NCBI GenBank assembly: GCA_035967665.1
Contig: JAYWLB010000113.1
Span: 186,001-250,000 of the forward strand
Reading direction: 5' to 3'
Length of the DNA stretch: 64,000 bases
Origin: Arctic95D-9 sp035967665
GTDB taxonomy: Bacteria; Verrucomicrobiota; Verrucomicrobiia; Verrucomicrobiales; DEV007
Shown: positions 43,883 through 52,307 of the stretch, in pieces
Layout of the letters: each line of letters begins with the position of its first letter
How positions within the stretch are numbered: the stretch's first letter is position 1
Made by a program: the position numbers and the translations under genes
Notes under the pieces: generated by a model
The model's database searches: none
The model's input: only the letters and a program-made list of their open reading frames with translations
What the model was told of the DNA's origin: nothing

Positions 43883-44279
43883 TGCTGTTAGGCTGCGCTC
43901 TATTTGGCAGGGAAAAAAATACTTGCGTGATTCCTCCTCTCAAGCCACAGTCAATTGTCTCTGACCTGTTCCAGACTACTGATCTGTGCTTCTTTTCATC
44001 TATTTCCTGCACAGTAAGTCTGCGAAAATATTAAGGGACAACGTCTTCTGTCGGCGTGGCATTCTGCTCACGCTTTGATTTGAACTTTGGTTCTCTTGAC
44101 AGTCAAGACGACCAAACCAGTTACCTCGGATACGATCCGTATTAAATTAATTCAGTGTTTGCCTGCCTATCGCCATGGTTATCTCAGATTTTCCAAATGC
44201 GTTTGATGACAAGGCTCTCTGAGTTTTAGCAATTTCCAAAAGGATTTCCCAATCCCTTCCCCCTTTTCTACAGAGTTTC
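43883..44279. other. Leader region of rho
   Basis: No gene is visible in these 397 bases. They lie directly before rho and probably form a long leader, as for rho genes that control their own transcription. A TTGACA at 44096 has no properly spaced -10 box. A short A/T patch at 44140-44152 may be part of a promoter. Confidence 0.4.
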
Positions 44280-46019
44280 ATGAGTCACGACGATTCTACC
44301 GATCAACCGGATGCGCCAAAGCGCGCGTCATCAAAGGAAAAGACTGCTGCGGCGGCAACAAAGGAGAAGGCTCCGGGGAAAGCGTCGAGGGCACCGCGAA
44401 AGGAGAAATCTGAGGTGGCTGCGGAAGAAAAATCGTCGAAACCGAAGAAAAAGGCAGTAAAAGCCCCCGTTCAGGACGATTCTTCGGAAGGCTCGCAGTC
44501 GACGCCTGATTCCGCCCCAAAAGGCGCCGGGAAAGAAAAATCCGATCGCGCTCCCTCGAGGAAGAAACGTTCAGAATCGACTTCTGAGTCTTCAGACAAT
44601 CATTCGGAAGAGAACTCCGAAAACCGCTCCGACAATGAAGGTCGTGACGAGCGACGCAATGGCCGCCAACGTTCTCCGCGCAACAGTGGTGGGAGACGGG
44701 GAAACAATCGTCGTCGCAGACAGGATGGCGGTGACGGAAAGCCCCGCAACGACGAAGCCGAAGGCGAGTCTGACAATAACTCATCCGGAGACGAGAATTC
44801 AGAGAACCGTCCACCTCAGAAAACGCGGAAGCAGCGCTATCAGGAGCGTAAAGAAAAGGAGCGTGCCCGTGAGGCCGCTGCTCTCGAAGCTGCCCCTGCG
44901 ATAGAATCCGAGGGAATCGTTGAGATTTCTTCGAAGGGATTCGGATTTCTCCGTGAAAGTAAGCGCGGATTTCAGCAGTCTCCCAAGGATGTCTTCATCA
45001 CGCCTGAGATCGTCCGTATTCACGGTCTTCGTGACGGTTTGATGGTTAAATGCATTTCGAAAGAGGGTCTCCGCGGACCCCAGCTGATCGAATTGGTTTC
45101 GATCAACGATGCTTCACCGGAAGAATACGCACTCCTCCCCTATTTTGAGGAGCTGACTGCGATCAACCCGAATAAGAAGCTTACCCTCGAAACCGAATCA
45201 ACCCGGGCAACCACCCGTGTCATTGATCTCGTCGCACCGATTGGTCGCGGGCAGCGCGGGCTGATCGTTGCTCCTCCCCGCACCGGGAAGACGACGCTTC
45301 TTCACCATATCGCGGAAGGAATCCAGAAAAATTACGACGAAGAGATTCATCTCATGGTGCTTCTCGTTGATGAACGTCCCGAGGAAGTGACTGATTTTCA
45401 GCGCTCCTTTCCGGGGGTGGAGATTTTCTCAAGCTCCAATGACAGTGAAGCGAAGGATCACGCCCGTATCGCTCTGCTCGCGATTGAGCGTGCCAAACGC
45501 CTCGTCGAAGCAGGCAAGCATGTCGTGATGCTGATGGATTCGATCACTCGACTGGCTCGTGCTTTCAACAGCCAGATGCGCGGAGGCAAAGGCCGCGGCA
45601 CCGCCAGTGGTGGACTCACCGTCGGAGCGCTCGAGGTTCCCCGTCGCATTTTCGCTGCTGCGAGGAACACACGTGAGGCTGGTTCGCTGACTATCATTGC
45701 AACAGCATTGATCCAGACGAACAGCAAAGCCGACGAAGCCATTTTCCAGGAATTCAAAGGAACCGGCAACATGGAGCTGGTTCTCGATCGTCAGATTGCA
45801 CAAAATTACGTTTATCCTGCCGTCGATATTCACAAGTCAGGGACCCGGCGCGAGGAGCTGTTGCTTCCTCCGCATGTCCTTGAGAAAATCTATGTAATCC
45901 GTCGCGGACTCGGTGGGTATAAGCCTGTTGACGCGATGGAGTGGCTTCTCAAGTGCATGGAGAGATACCCGTCCAACGCTCAGATGTTGATGGATATCAA
46001 AACGAACGCAATGGTCTAG
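44280..46019 (+). CDS. rho: Transcription termination factor Rho with long N-terminal extension
   Basis: Residues 1 to about 205 are disordered and highly charged: Lys/Ala/Glu-rich first, then Arg/Asn/Gly-rich (about 120-150, NSGGRRGNNRRRR). From about 210 comes the RNA-binding cold-shock-like domain (GIVEISSKGFGFLRE). The RecA-type ATPase has Walker A APPRTGKTT near 331, VDERPEEV, DSITRLARAFN and the Q-loop/R-loop region EFKGTGNMELVLDR. Rho is a hexameric RNA-dependent helicase that ends transcription. Extended N-termini are known in PVC bacteria and Actinobacteria and may bind extra RNA or promote condensation. Confidence 0.96.
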   Translation: MSHDDSTDQPDAPKRASSKEKTAAAATKEKAPGKASRAPRKEKSEVAAEEKSSKPKKKAVKAPVQDDSSEGSQSTPDSAPKGAGKEKSDRAPSRKKRSESTSESSDNHSEENSENRSDNEGRDERRNGRQRSPRNSGGRRGNNRRRRQDGGDGKPRNDEAEGESDNNSSGDENSENRPPQKTRKQRYQERKEKERAREAAALEAAPAIESEGIVEISSKGFGFLRESKRGFQQSPKDVFITPEIVRIHGLRDGLMVKCISKEGLRGPQLIELVSINDASPEEYALLPYFEELTAINPNKKLTLETESTRATTRVIDLVAPIGRGQRGLIVAPPRTGKTTLLHHIAEGIQKNYDEEIHLMVLLVDERPEEVTDFQRSFPGVEIFSSSNDSEAKDHARIALLAIERAKRLVEAGKHVVMLMDSITRLARAFNSQMRGGKGRGTASGGLTVGALEVPRRIFAAARNTREAGSLTIIATALIQTNSKADEAIFQEFKGTGNMELVLDRQIAQNYVYPAVDIHKSGTRREELLLPPHVLEKIYVIRRGLGGYKPVDAMEWLLKCMERYPSNAQMLMDIKTNAMV

Positions 46020-46082
46020 TGATTCGTTTTCGACACCGCTTAGCGGTTGCAGTCCCCACCTGATTTTGCTACATACACACGT

Positions 46083-47288
46083 ATGAGCAATTTCGTTGAG
46101 ACGACCCGCCAGGGATTCGGTAGTCGGGCCAAGAATTCATTTGGTGGAATCATCTTCGGCATCATTGCCGTCGCACTGGGCGTTGTCCTTCTCTTTTGGA
46201 ATGAAGGGCGATCCGTGAAGCGCTACAAGGACCTCAAGGAGGGCGCCGGTTCAGTTGTAGAGGTGGGTTCCGAGTCGGTGGACCCGGCGATGGAGGGTAA
46301 GCTCATCCATTTTACCGGTCAGGCCAAAACAGGGAGCCCCATCTCCGATCCGGTCTTCGGTATTACGGAATCCGCGATCCGATTGATTCGCAAAGCGGAA
46401 ATCTATCAGTGGGTCGAGCAGGTCAAGACAGAGGAGAAGAAGAACGTCGGCGGCAGTGTTGATAGCAAGAAAACCTACTCCTATCGTCAGGAGTGGGTAG
46501 GAAAGCCGGTCAATTCCAGTGAGTTCAAGGTAACTAACGGTCACACCAATACGAGTGAGATGAAATACCGCTCCGAAAGCTATCAGGCGGATAAAGTTTC
46601 GGTCGGTGCTTTCAACCTTCCCGAGTTCCTCATTTCGAAAATTTCCAATTCAGAAGCCTACCTGCCGGCCTCACTCGACAAAGCTGCGGCGGAGGTAAAG
46701 AACGGTGCGAAGATTGTTGAGAATTATGTCTATTTCGGTGCCAATGCTGACGCGCCGGCGATTGGCGATATCCGGGTGAGCTTCTCGATTATTCGCCCCG
46801 GTCCGCTCAGTGTTGTTGCTCAGCAGCAGGGATCAACCCTCGTTCACTATTCGGCAAAGACAGGTGGGAAGGTTGCGCTTCTCGAGTCGGGAACCCTGAA
46901 TTCTCAGGAGATGTTTCAGCTGGCGCAGGACCGCAACAAGATGCTCGCCTGGGCGATTCGAGTCGGTGGCTTCGTCCTTCTCAGCATGGGCTTTGGAATG
47001 ATCCTGAAGCCGCTTGCAGTGATCGCGGACGTGCTGCCTTTCGTGGGGCGCCTTGTCAGTGCCGGTACAGGGCTCGTCGCCTTTCTTCTCGCAGGCATCG
47101 TCTGGACCCTCACAGTTGGGTTTGCCTGGATATTTTACCGTCCCATCCTCGGAATCGTTATCCTCGCGGTCACCGTTTTACTGATCTTCTTCATCTTTAA
47201 GAAAATGAAAGAGGGCCGCGCAGCCGCAGCAGGTGCTCCGCCGCAGGACACTGCGCCACCTTTGGATACGCCACCTCCCCTGAACTGA
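46083..47288 (+). CDS. TMEM43-family membrane protein
   Basis: The ATG at 46083 is preferred. A first membrane helix (about 21-41, GIIFGIIAVALGVVLLFWNEG) is followed by a long extracytoplasmic domain with the family segment LIRKAEIYQWVE. Three to four C-terminal helices follow (about 285-385), then a short Pro/Ala-rich tail. The family is shared with eukaryotic LUMA, but bacterial function is unknown. It is 63 bases after rho and upstream of DUF4112, and the spacing suggests one transcript. Confidence 0.85.
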   Translation: MSNFVETTRQGFGSRAKNSFGGIIFGIIAVALGVVLLFWNEGRSVKRYKDLKEGAGSVVEVGSESVDPAMEGKLIHFTGQAKTGSPISDPVFGITESAIRLIRKAEIYQWVEQVKTEEKKNVGGSVDSKKTYSYRQEWVGKPVNSSEFKVTNGHTNTSEMKYRSESYQADKVSVGAFNLPEFLISKISNSEAYLPASLDKAAAEVKNGAKIVENYVYFGANADAPAIGDIRVSFSIIRPGPLSVVAQQQGSTLVHYSAKTGGKVALLESGTLNSQEMFQLAQDRNKMLAWAIRVGGFVLLSMGFGMILKPLAVIADVLPFVGRLVSAGTGLVAFLLAGIVWTLTVGFAWIFYRPILGIVILAVTVLLIFFIFKKMKEGRAAAAGAPPQDTAPPLDTPPPLN

Positions 47289-47307
47289 TTTCTGTTTCTC
47301 CCCTCCT

Positions 47308-47850
47308 ATGACAGAAAAAAGCTCTCCGGACTCAGATGGCAACGAAACTACGGCTCGAGAGAGTTCGAAAGACGCTCTGATCAAAAAGGCGCGCACTTCG
47401 AAACGTGTCTCGTGGATTCTCGACGAATTGATTCGCGTTCCCGGCACTAACATTCGCTTCGGTCTCGACCCGATTTTGGGAATACTCCCCTATGGAGGTG
47501 AAACCGTCGCAACTATCATTGGCGCGACCATTCTCGGTGAAGCCGGCAAAAAAGGCATTCCCTTCCGCTCGCTCATCAAGATGGGCGGCAACATGCTCCT
47601 GAACGCTGTTGTCGGAGTGGTTCCCTTTCTCGGAGATGCCTTTTCCTTCTGGTTTAAGTCCAACTCGCGGAACTACAAAATGCTCAATACCTATTTGGAG
47701 AGCGACGATGGCGAGCAGGAACCGGGCGGCTGGGGGCCTCTCATCGTCGTATTCGGGATTATCGGTCTCGTTCTTTTGATCAACATTCTCGCCTGGTTTG
47801 TGCTCTTTAAGTTCCTGGATTTGGGTCTCAAAGCGTTGGGTGCGGCCTAA
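47308..47850 (+). CDS. DUF4112 membrane protein
   Basis: The 180 residues carry the family core LIRVPGTNIRFGLDPILGILPYGGE and NMLLNAVVGVVPFLGDAFSFWFKSN, with a C-terminal hydrophobic helix (LIVVFGIIGLVLLINILAWF). DUF4112 proteins are small membrane proteins of unknown function. It starts 19 bases after the TMEM43-like gene and ends 5 bases before the SplB-like gene, so the three are likely one operon. Confidence 0.87.
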   Translation: MTEKSSPDSDGNETTARESSKDALIKKARTSKRVSWILDELIRVPGTNIRFGLDPILGILPYGGETVATIIGATILGEAGKKGIPFRSLIKMGGNMLLNAVVGVVPFLGDAFSFWFKSNSRNYKMLNTYLESDDGEQEPGGWGPLIVVFGIIGLVLLINILAWFVLFKFLDLGLKALGAA

Positions 47851-47855
47851 GCGAA

Positions 47856-48845
47856 ATGGATACCATCTACGTAGAGTCGGGGGTGAAAAACCATCCCCGC
47901 GTTGAGAAAGTCCTGAAGAGGCACCCTCGCGCCACCGTGATTGAGTGCGATCACTATGGGGAGATTTTCAACGTGAAGTCTCAGAATTTCCGCCTTCAAA
48001 AGCAGCGCCCTTCGCTCATTCTCGCCGGGAAAAAAGGGCAAACCGTGCTACCGACGCCACCTGACTACAGCATTGGTCCAGAGCACAATTACTACTTCAG
48101 CCACATGCTGAACTGTCTTTACGACTGCCGTTATTGTTTTCTTCAGGGGATGTATCGGTCGGCGAACTATCTCTTCTTCGTGAACTTCGAGGCATTCGAG
48201 CACGACATCGAGGAGACCCGCGAGAAAGTCGGTGACGATCTCTGTCTCTTTTCCGGATATGACTGTGATTCGCTGGCGATGGAATCACTCACGGGCTTCG
48301 CGGAGCATTTCGTTCCCTGGTTTTCCGACCGCCCCGGCCTTGCGATGGAGCTGCGAACCAAGAGTGTTAATACACGGGTCCTCGAGGCCTCTGATCCTGT
48401 TCCGAATATTATACCGGCATTCACCCTCTCCCCCGATGTGATTGCGAGTGAGATCGAACACGGAGCTCCGTCCTTCGAGCGTCGACTTAAGAGGGGCAGG
48501 TCATTGACCCAACAGGGTTGGATGGTTGGCCTGAGGCTCGATCCTCTCATCCCGTGGCCCGGTTTCAGGGAATTGTATTCCGAAATGGTCGAGTCAATCT
48601 TTCGTGAAGTCGACGCGGCGATGATCCACTCGGTCACGCTGGGACCGATGCGTTTTCCCAAGGCGATGCACGACCGAATTGTAAGACTTTATCCCACCGA
48701 TCCGCTTTTTGCTCTCGAGGAGATGACGTTGCAGAAAGGGCAAATGACCTATCCGGAGGCGATCGAGGCTGATCTGGTAGGGACGATGATCTCTGAGCTG
48801 GAAAAGCACCTCCCCCGCGAGCGGCTCTTTCATCAAACCGCCTGA
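47856..48845 (+). CDS. SplB-like radical SAM protein (spore photoproduct lyase family)
   Basis: The CLYDCRYC motif (Cys87, Cys91, Cys94) is the CxxxCxxC that binds the radical-SAM [4Fe-4S] cluster. A Cys137 in GYDCDSLAMESLTG sits where spore photoproduct lyase has its H-atom donor Cys141 (alignment from memory). The C-terminal VGLRLDPLIPWPGF and LGPMRFPKAM segments are typical of the family. Classical SplB repairs UV thymine dimers in Bacillus spores. No spore genes are visible here, so the substrate may differ. Bases 48497-48523 match a dispersed repeat. Confidence 0.85.
   Translation: MDTIYVESGVKNHPRVEKVLKRHPRATVIECDHYGEIFNVKSQNFRLQKQRPSLILAGKKGQTVLPTPPDYSIGPEHNYYFSHMLNCLYDCRYCFLQGMYRSANYLFFVNFEAFEHDIEETREKVGDDLCLFSGYDCDSLAMESLTGFAEHFVPWFSDRPGLAMELRTKSVNTRVLEASDPVPNIIPAFTLSPDVIASEIEHGAPSFERRLKRGRSLTQQGWMVGLRLDPLIPWPGFRELYSEMVESIFREVDAAMIHSVTLGPMRFPKAMHDRIVRLYPTDPLFALEEMTLQKGQMTYPEAIEADLVGTMISELEKHLPRERLFHQTA
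48497..48523. repeat. Copy 3 of the dispersed repeat, inside the splB-like gene
   Basis: The segment matches copy 1 (8163-8189) at 22 of 27 positions by eye: CAGGTC, GAC and AACAGGGTTGGAT. Here it is translated as GRSLTQQGW within the SplB-like protein without changing frame. The surrounding length is normal for the family, so if it is a repeat copy it replaced rather than added sequence. Confidence 0.45.
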
Positions 48846-48848
48846 AAC

Positions 48849-49976
48849 CTATTTCCGGCTCATGCGCCAGAAGAGGATGGCACCAACAGCGAGAAACAGC
48901 ACGTTGGGAATCCAGACGAGAATATGGGCGTTTGCCTCAGTGTCATCGCTCTTGGCTGCCGCTGCAGAAAGCATCATGTAGTAGATCACAGCGAGTACCA
49001 TGCTGATGATAAAGCCGGCCGTGCCCTCGCGGCGCTGAGCGGTGAGTCCAAGTGGTATACCGATGAGAGCAAAGGTGATACAGGACAATGAAAACGCGCA
49101 CCGCATATTGATCTCCGTCCGGTAGACCGCCTGCTGGGCGGGATCCAGAGTTTTATCAGTGACCTTTTCGATGAGCCGACGAAGCGATACGTTCTCGGGT
49201 TGATCCTTGACCCCTTTGCTTCCGCTTGCGAAGTTCGCGAGAGAGACCCCTGCGGTGGCCTCGGTCATGAAGACCGGCTGAGCTGCCTCCATGAAAGACT
49301 GGTCCTGAGCAGCCATGAGAAGGTTTACATTCTTCATCTTCATGACCAGTTCAGGATCCTCCTGCTCGAGCTCAACGGAGACCTCAGATTGCTCCGCCAT
49401 GGCAAAGAATTGAGGAATATATCCCTTGGTTTTGACCATGTTGAAGCCCTTGAGGACACCGTCTTCTTTGTTGGCGTAAACGACATGCTCGGGCAGGTCG
49501 GTCATAACGCTCTTATCAGGGAAAAGCAGCATTGGTTCACGCTTCACGAGATTGAAGAGCGAGTCCTTCATTCCTTCCATTTCCGTCTTCGCGGCCGGGG
49601 TCACCGAAAGGTTTACATAACCGCACACTCCGGTGAAGAATAACGCGACAACCCCGACAGGCAGGCAGATTCGGGCCATGCTGAGTCCGGCCATTCGCAT
49701 TGAGATGAACTCGCTGTCCGCCGAAAGTCGCCCGAAGACGAGAAGAATCGCGGTCAGGAACGAAAAGGGAATCGCAAGGCTCAGTGAAATGGGGATCACG
49801 AGTGCGATGAATTTCATAACGAACCAGAGATCGAGGTCGGGGCGTTTCGCGAGCTCCCGCAGAATCTCTTTGAAAACATTTCCGAGCACCAGAATAATGA
49901 TGATCACCGCCACCGCATAAACGGAGGAGATGAAAATCTGACGTGCGATATAGCGGTCGAGTATCCTCATGAACAA
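48849..49976 (-). CDS. LptF/LptG-family permease
   Basis: Six membrane helices are visible, three before (about 12-35, 55-85, 100-125) and three after (about 290-370) a periplasmic jelly-roll-like domain. N-terminal ILDRYIARQIFISSV and FSFLTAILLVFGRLSADSEFISMRMAG, and C-terminal INMRCAFSLSCITFALIGIP, are family marks. LptF/G move lipopolysaccharide from the inner membrane to the Lpt bridge. The second permease and LptB ATPase are not in this window. Start may be 49976 or 49970. Confidence 0.88.
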   Translation of the reverse strand: MFMRILDRYIARQIFISSVYAVAVIIIILVLGNVFKEILRELAKRPDLDLWFVMKFIALVIPISLSLAIPFSFLTAILLVFGRLSADSEFISMRMAGLSMARICLPVGVVALFFTGVCGYVNLSVTPAAKTEMEGMKDSLFNLVKREPMLLFPDKSVMTDLPEHVVYANKEDGVLKGFNMVKTKGYIPQFFAMAEQSEVSVELEQEDPELVMKMKNVNLLMAAQDQSFMEAAQPVFMTEATAGVSLANFASGSKGVKDQPENVSLRRLIEKVTDKTLDPAQQAVYRTEINMRCAFSLSCITFALIGIPLGLTAQRREGTAGFIISMVLAVIYYMMLSAAAAKSDDTEANAHILVWIPNVLFLAVGAILFWRMSRK

Positions 49977-50063
49977 GACTGAAACGGCAGAGAAGACCGT
50001 TTTCTTGGGTTCAATTGGAACTCTTCCTCAGGATCTGATTATCAGCAACTCTGAAAAAGTCAT

Positions 50064-51062
50064 CTAAACAGATTCAATCGTCGGCGGCCGTGAAGCAAGA
50101 AGATCGTATTCGGGGCCGAACTGGCGCAGGAACTCCGGTCCGAGGGCACGGAAAAATACTGTGATCGGAAGCATGAGAACCGCACCGAGATATGGAATTG
50201 CGAGAACGATGAGCCCGATGCAGCAGGTCATGAGAGCAAAAGCGAGGAGGATCATTCCCGAGGCCAGGCCCAGAAGCATTTGGAGAAGGAAGAAGACAAA
50301 CAGCGCTCCGCCCCTTTCCCGCTGAAGCCTCAAGACCTTTCCCCAGGCTTCTGATGCGTTGATCCGGTGCTGATACATCTGCGGCACCACAAAATGAGTC
50401 AGAAGCGTCCAGGCGTAAATGATCAGGAATATGAAGGCGAGAAATGCCAACGTGGCGCCCACCGAGACGAGAATTATCGGGGTGGTGAATGTTTCCGCCC
50501 CGGTGAACTGAGTGAAGAGCCAGTAGCCTGTTCCGGCGAGCAGTGCGATCACGATAGCGCCGGTCGCGAGATGAAAGCAGAGGACCCAGCGGAAAAGGGA
50601 ATTGCCTTCAGCCCGGTATTCGCGCCATGGCAGCGCCACTTCGGCGCGGTTGTGAACCACGTTGTCGAGAAACATGAATTTGCCGCGTGAGTTCAACCAG
50701 CAAATCACGATGAAAATGGCGAGGATAAGAATCAATCCGGCGATCGCGACGCCGATGACCCACTGATTGTCCTGGATCCACTGCATCGCGGTGTCCCGGA
50801 ATTGCTCGAATTCCTCCATCGGACTCTCAATTCCCGTTTGCTCCCCCTCTTCCCCATCATTTGTGTCGGGAACAGGAAAGTCCCCCTGAAAGGAGGAGTT
50901 CGCGCCACCTTCCCCGAGGGTCGCAAGCCATGCCGAAAATCCCAAAGCAAACCACTTTCCCGCATGAAAAGGCCGGAAGAGTATCGTCTTCATTCTCTCA
51001 AAGGCACGTTGGCAGGGCTCACTGAACTGGGCTGGTTGATGCATCGTCAGGAAGTTAATCAC
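50064..51062 (-). CDS. DUF7544-like multi-pass membrane protein
   Basis: The protein opens with a cytosolic segment (AFERMKTILFRPFHAGKWFALGF), then an acidic Gln/Glu-rich stretch and five to six membrane helices from about 100 onward. The pattern KTILFRPFxxGKWxxLG with a repeated WGKVLRL-type linker is typical of uncharacterised PVC-phylum membrane proteins. It has no known enzymatic motif. It is 87 bases upstream of the LptF/G gene on the same strand. Confidence 0.75.
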   Translation of the reverse strand: MINFLTMHQPAQFSEPCQRAFERMKTILFRPFHAGKWFALGFSAWLATLGEGGANSSFQGDFPVPDTNDGEEGEQTGIESPMEEFEQFRDTAMQWIQDNQWVIGVAIAGLILILAIFIVICWLNSRGKFMFLDNVVHNRAEVALPWREYRAEGNSLFRWVLCFHLATGAIVIALLAGTGYWLFTQFTGAETFTTPIILVSVGATLAFLAFIFLIIYAWTLLTHFVVPQMYQHRINASEAWGKVLRLQRERGGALFVFFLLQMLLGLASGMILLAFALMTCCIGLIVLAIPYLGAVLMLPITVFFRALGPEFLRQFGPEYDLLASRPPTIESV

Positions 51063-51219
51063 ACTTTAGCCGAAGTGGGCAGTTACAATTTGGGATGAGA
51101 TTTCGAACTGATGCCTTCCCTCTACGGTAGGTAGTGTCGAGGGAGCCGTTGGTTTTTAAATGGGGCAAAAATTGGAATAAGTCGTTTCTCCTGTGCGTCT
51201 GATCTGGAGACTTTTTCCA

Positions 51220-51879
51220 ATGAACCGCTTCCATCCTGTTTTCCAACGCCCCGTTTCGCTTTCGATTCTTCCCGTGATTGTTCTCTCAGCTCTAATCTGT
51301 GCCCAGTCAGGTTACGGGCGAACCTGGACGAATCAGAACGGGCAGACCGCTGAAGGGAAAGTGGTGAAGATCGAGGGAAGTGAAGTAACGCTCCTGCTGA
51401 ATAACGATCAAGCCGTCGCGATTCCAATCAATACTCTGAGTCTTGATGATCAGCAGTTTTTGACGACGTGGAAGCCGAAGCCTCCGAAGCGCCCCATCGA
51501 GGTTCCTGAGGATGCAGTCTTTCACAACGGGAGCTGGTACGCGGTCGTGATCGGGAAGACAACCTGGAAAAAGGCAGCTGAGAGAGCGGAGAAAATGGGC
51601 GGTCACCTCGCCTGGATCAAAGACGAAGCGACTCACGCCGTCCTCACTGAGATGGCGGGCCCCCTGCATCTATGGCTTGGCGGGAGCGACGAAGAGGTCG
51701 AAGATTTGTGGAAATGGAGCGACGGTGAACTGATTACCTGGTTTCAGTGGGATCGCGGTGAGCCCAACAACGGCGGCGGGAGAGAGCACTTCATTCAAAT
51801 GCGAGCCGGTGGAAAGTGGAACGATCTCAGCATGAATTCCCCCGCTCCCGTTGGATTTTTCGTGCAGTGGGATCAATAA
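51220..51879 (+). CDS. Secreted SHD1 and C-type lectin domain protein
   Basis: The ATG at 51220 starts a signal peptide (MNRFHPVFQRPVSLSILPVIVLSALICAQSGYG). An SHD1-like beta domain (about 34-82, RTWTNQNGQTAEGKVVKIEG) is followed by a C-type lectin-like domain (about 98-218). The lectin part shows WYAVVIGKTTWKKAAERAEKMGGHLAWI, the WKWSDGE core and EPNNGG, close to the carbohydrate-binding EPN motif. It probably binds a glycan or cell-surface ligand outside the cytoplasm. It stands alone. Confidence 0.87.
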   Translation: MNRFHPVFQRPVSLSILPVIVLSALICAQSGYGRTWTNQNGQTAEGKVVKIEGSEVTLLLNNDQAVAIPINTLSLDDQQFLTTWKPKPPKRPIEVPEDAVFHNGSWYAVVIGKTTWKKAAERAEKMGGHLAWIKDEATHAVLTEMAGPLHLWLGGSDEEVEDLWKWSDGELITWFQWDRGEPNNGGGREHFIQMRAGGKWNDLSMNSPAPVGFFVQWDQ

Positions 51880-52111
51880 GGTCTCCGCTTTCATCGTGCA
51901 CACAGATTGGCAGCCGGTTGACGCAGGGCCGGTTCAGCAGCGCGGGCTCGTTCAGACACCTCTTCTACAGGCAGGGTGCCGGCCGGGTTCGAAACGAATC
52001 TCCCTGTCTCCCCCTCGAAGCGCACCCCCTTCCCCGCAATCGTGGAGAACCGTGTTGATCTTACCTGATTTCCTTGACGGGACCGCCCAATCCGTTACCC
52101 TGTCACCGTTC

Positions 52112-52193
52112 TGACAGGGGAGCGCACGACGCTGAGAGCCGCCAAGGCAAGACCCTTTGAACCTGAAGCAGGTAATGCTGTCGCAGGGAGTCA
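52112..52193 (+). promoter_or_regulatory. TPP riboswitch upstream of thiC
   Basis: The conserved thi-box is present: GGGGAGC (52117-52123), GCTGAGAG (52131-52138), GACCCTTTGAACCTGA (52151-52166), CAGGTAATGCTG and CGCAGGGA (52182-52189). The P1 arms TGAC (52112-52115) and GTCA (52190-52193) close it. A perfect hairpin, CCCTGTCA (52098-52105) with TGACAGGG (52112-52119), uses the 5' P1 arm, so it is a likely competing structure. Binding of thiamine pyrophosphate should lower thiC expression. The bases from 51880 to 52097 show nothing else definite. Confidence 0.95.
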
Positions 52194-52307
52194 TTTATGA
52201 ATTTTATTTCTAACCTTTATTCAAACGCGGAAGCCGGCTCTTTTCGGAAGAGTGACCCGGTGCGTCGAATTTTCTGAATCCTTTTCCTCTACTCTGACAT
52301 TTATCTC

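Noticed and set aside
44096..44136. TTGACA at 44096 with a TACGAT downstream as a rho promoter
   Set aside because: The gap is 29 bases, far outside the usual 16-18, so it is not a convincing sigma70-type promoter.
46035..46047. ACCGC-TTA-GCGGT hairpin after rho as a terminator
   Set aside because: Only five pairs with a 3-base loop and no T-run; the next gene is 36 bases on and in the same orientation.
51970..52000. GGTTCGAAA-type string as a possible tRNA fragment near the TPP riboswitch
   Set aside because: Flanking bases do not form a T-stem or acceptor stem.
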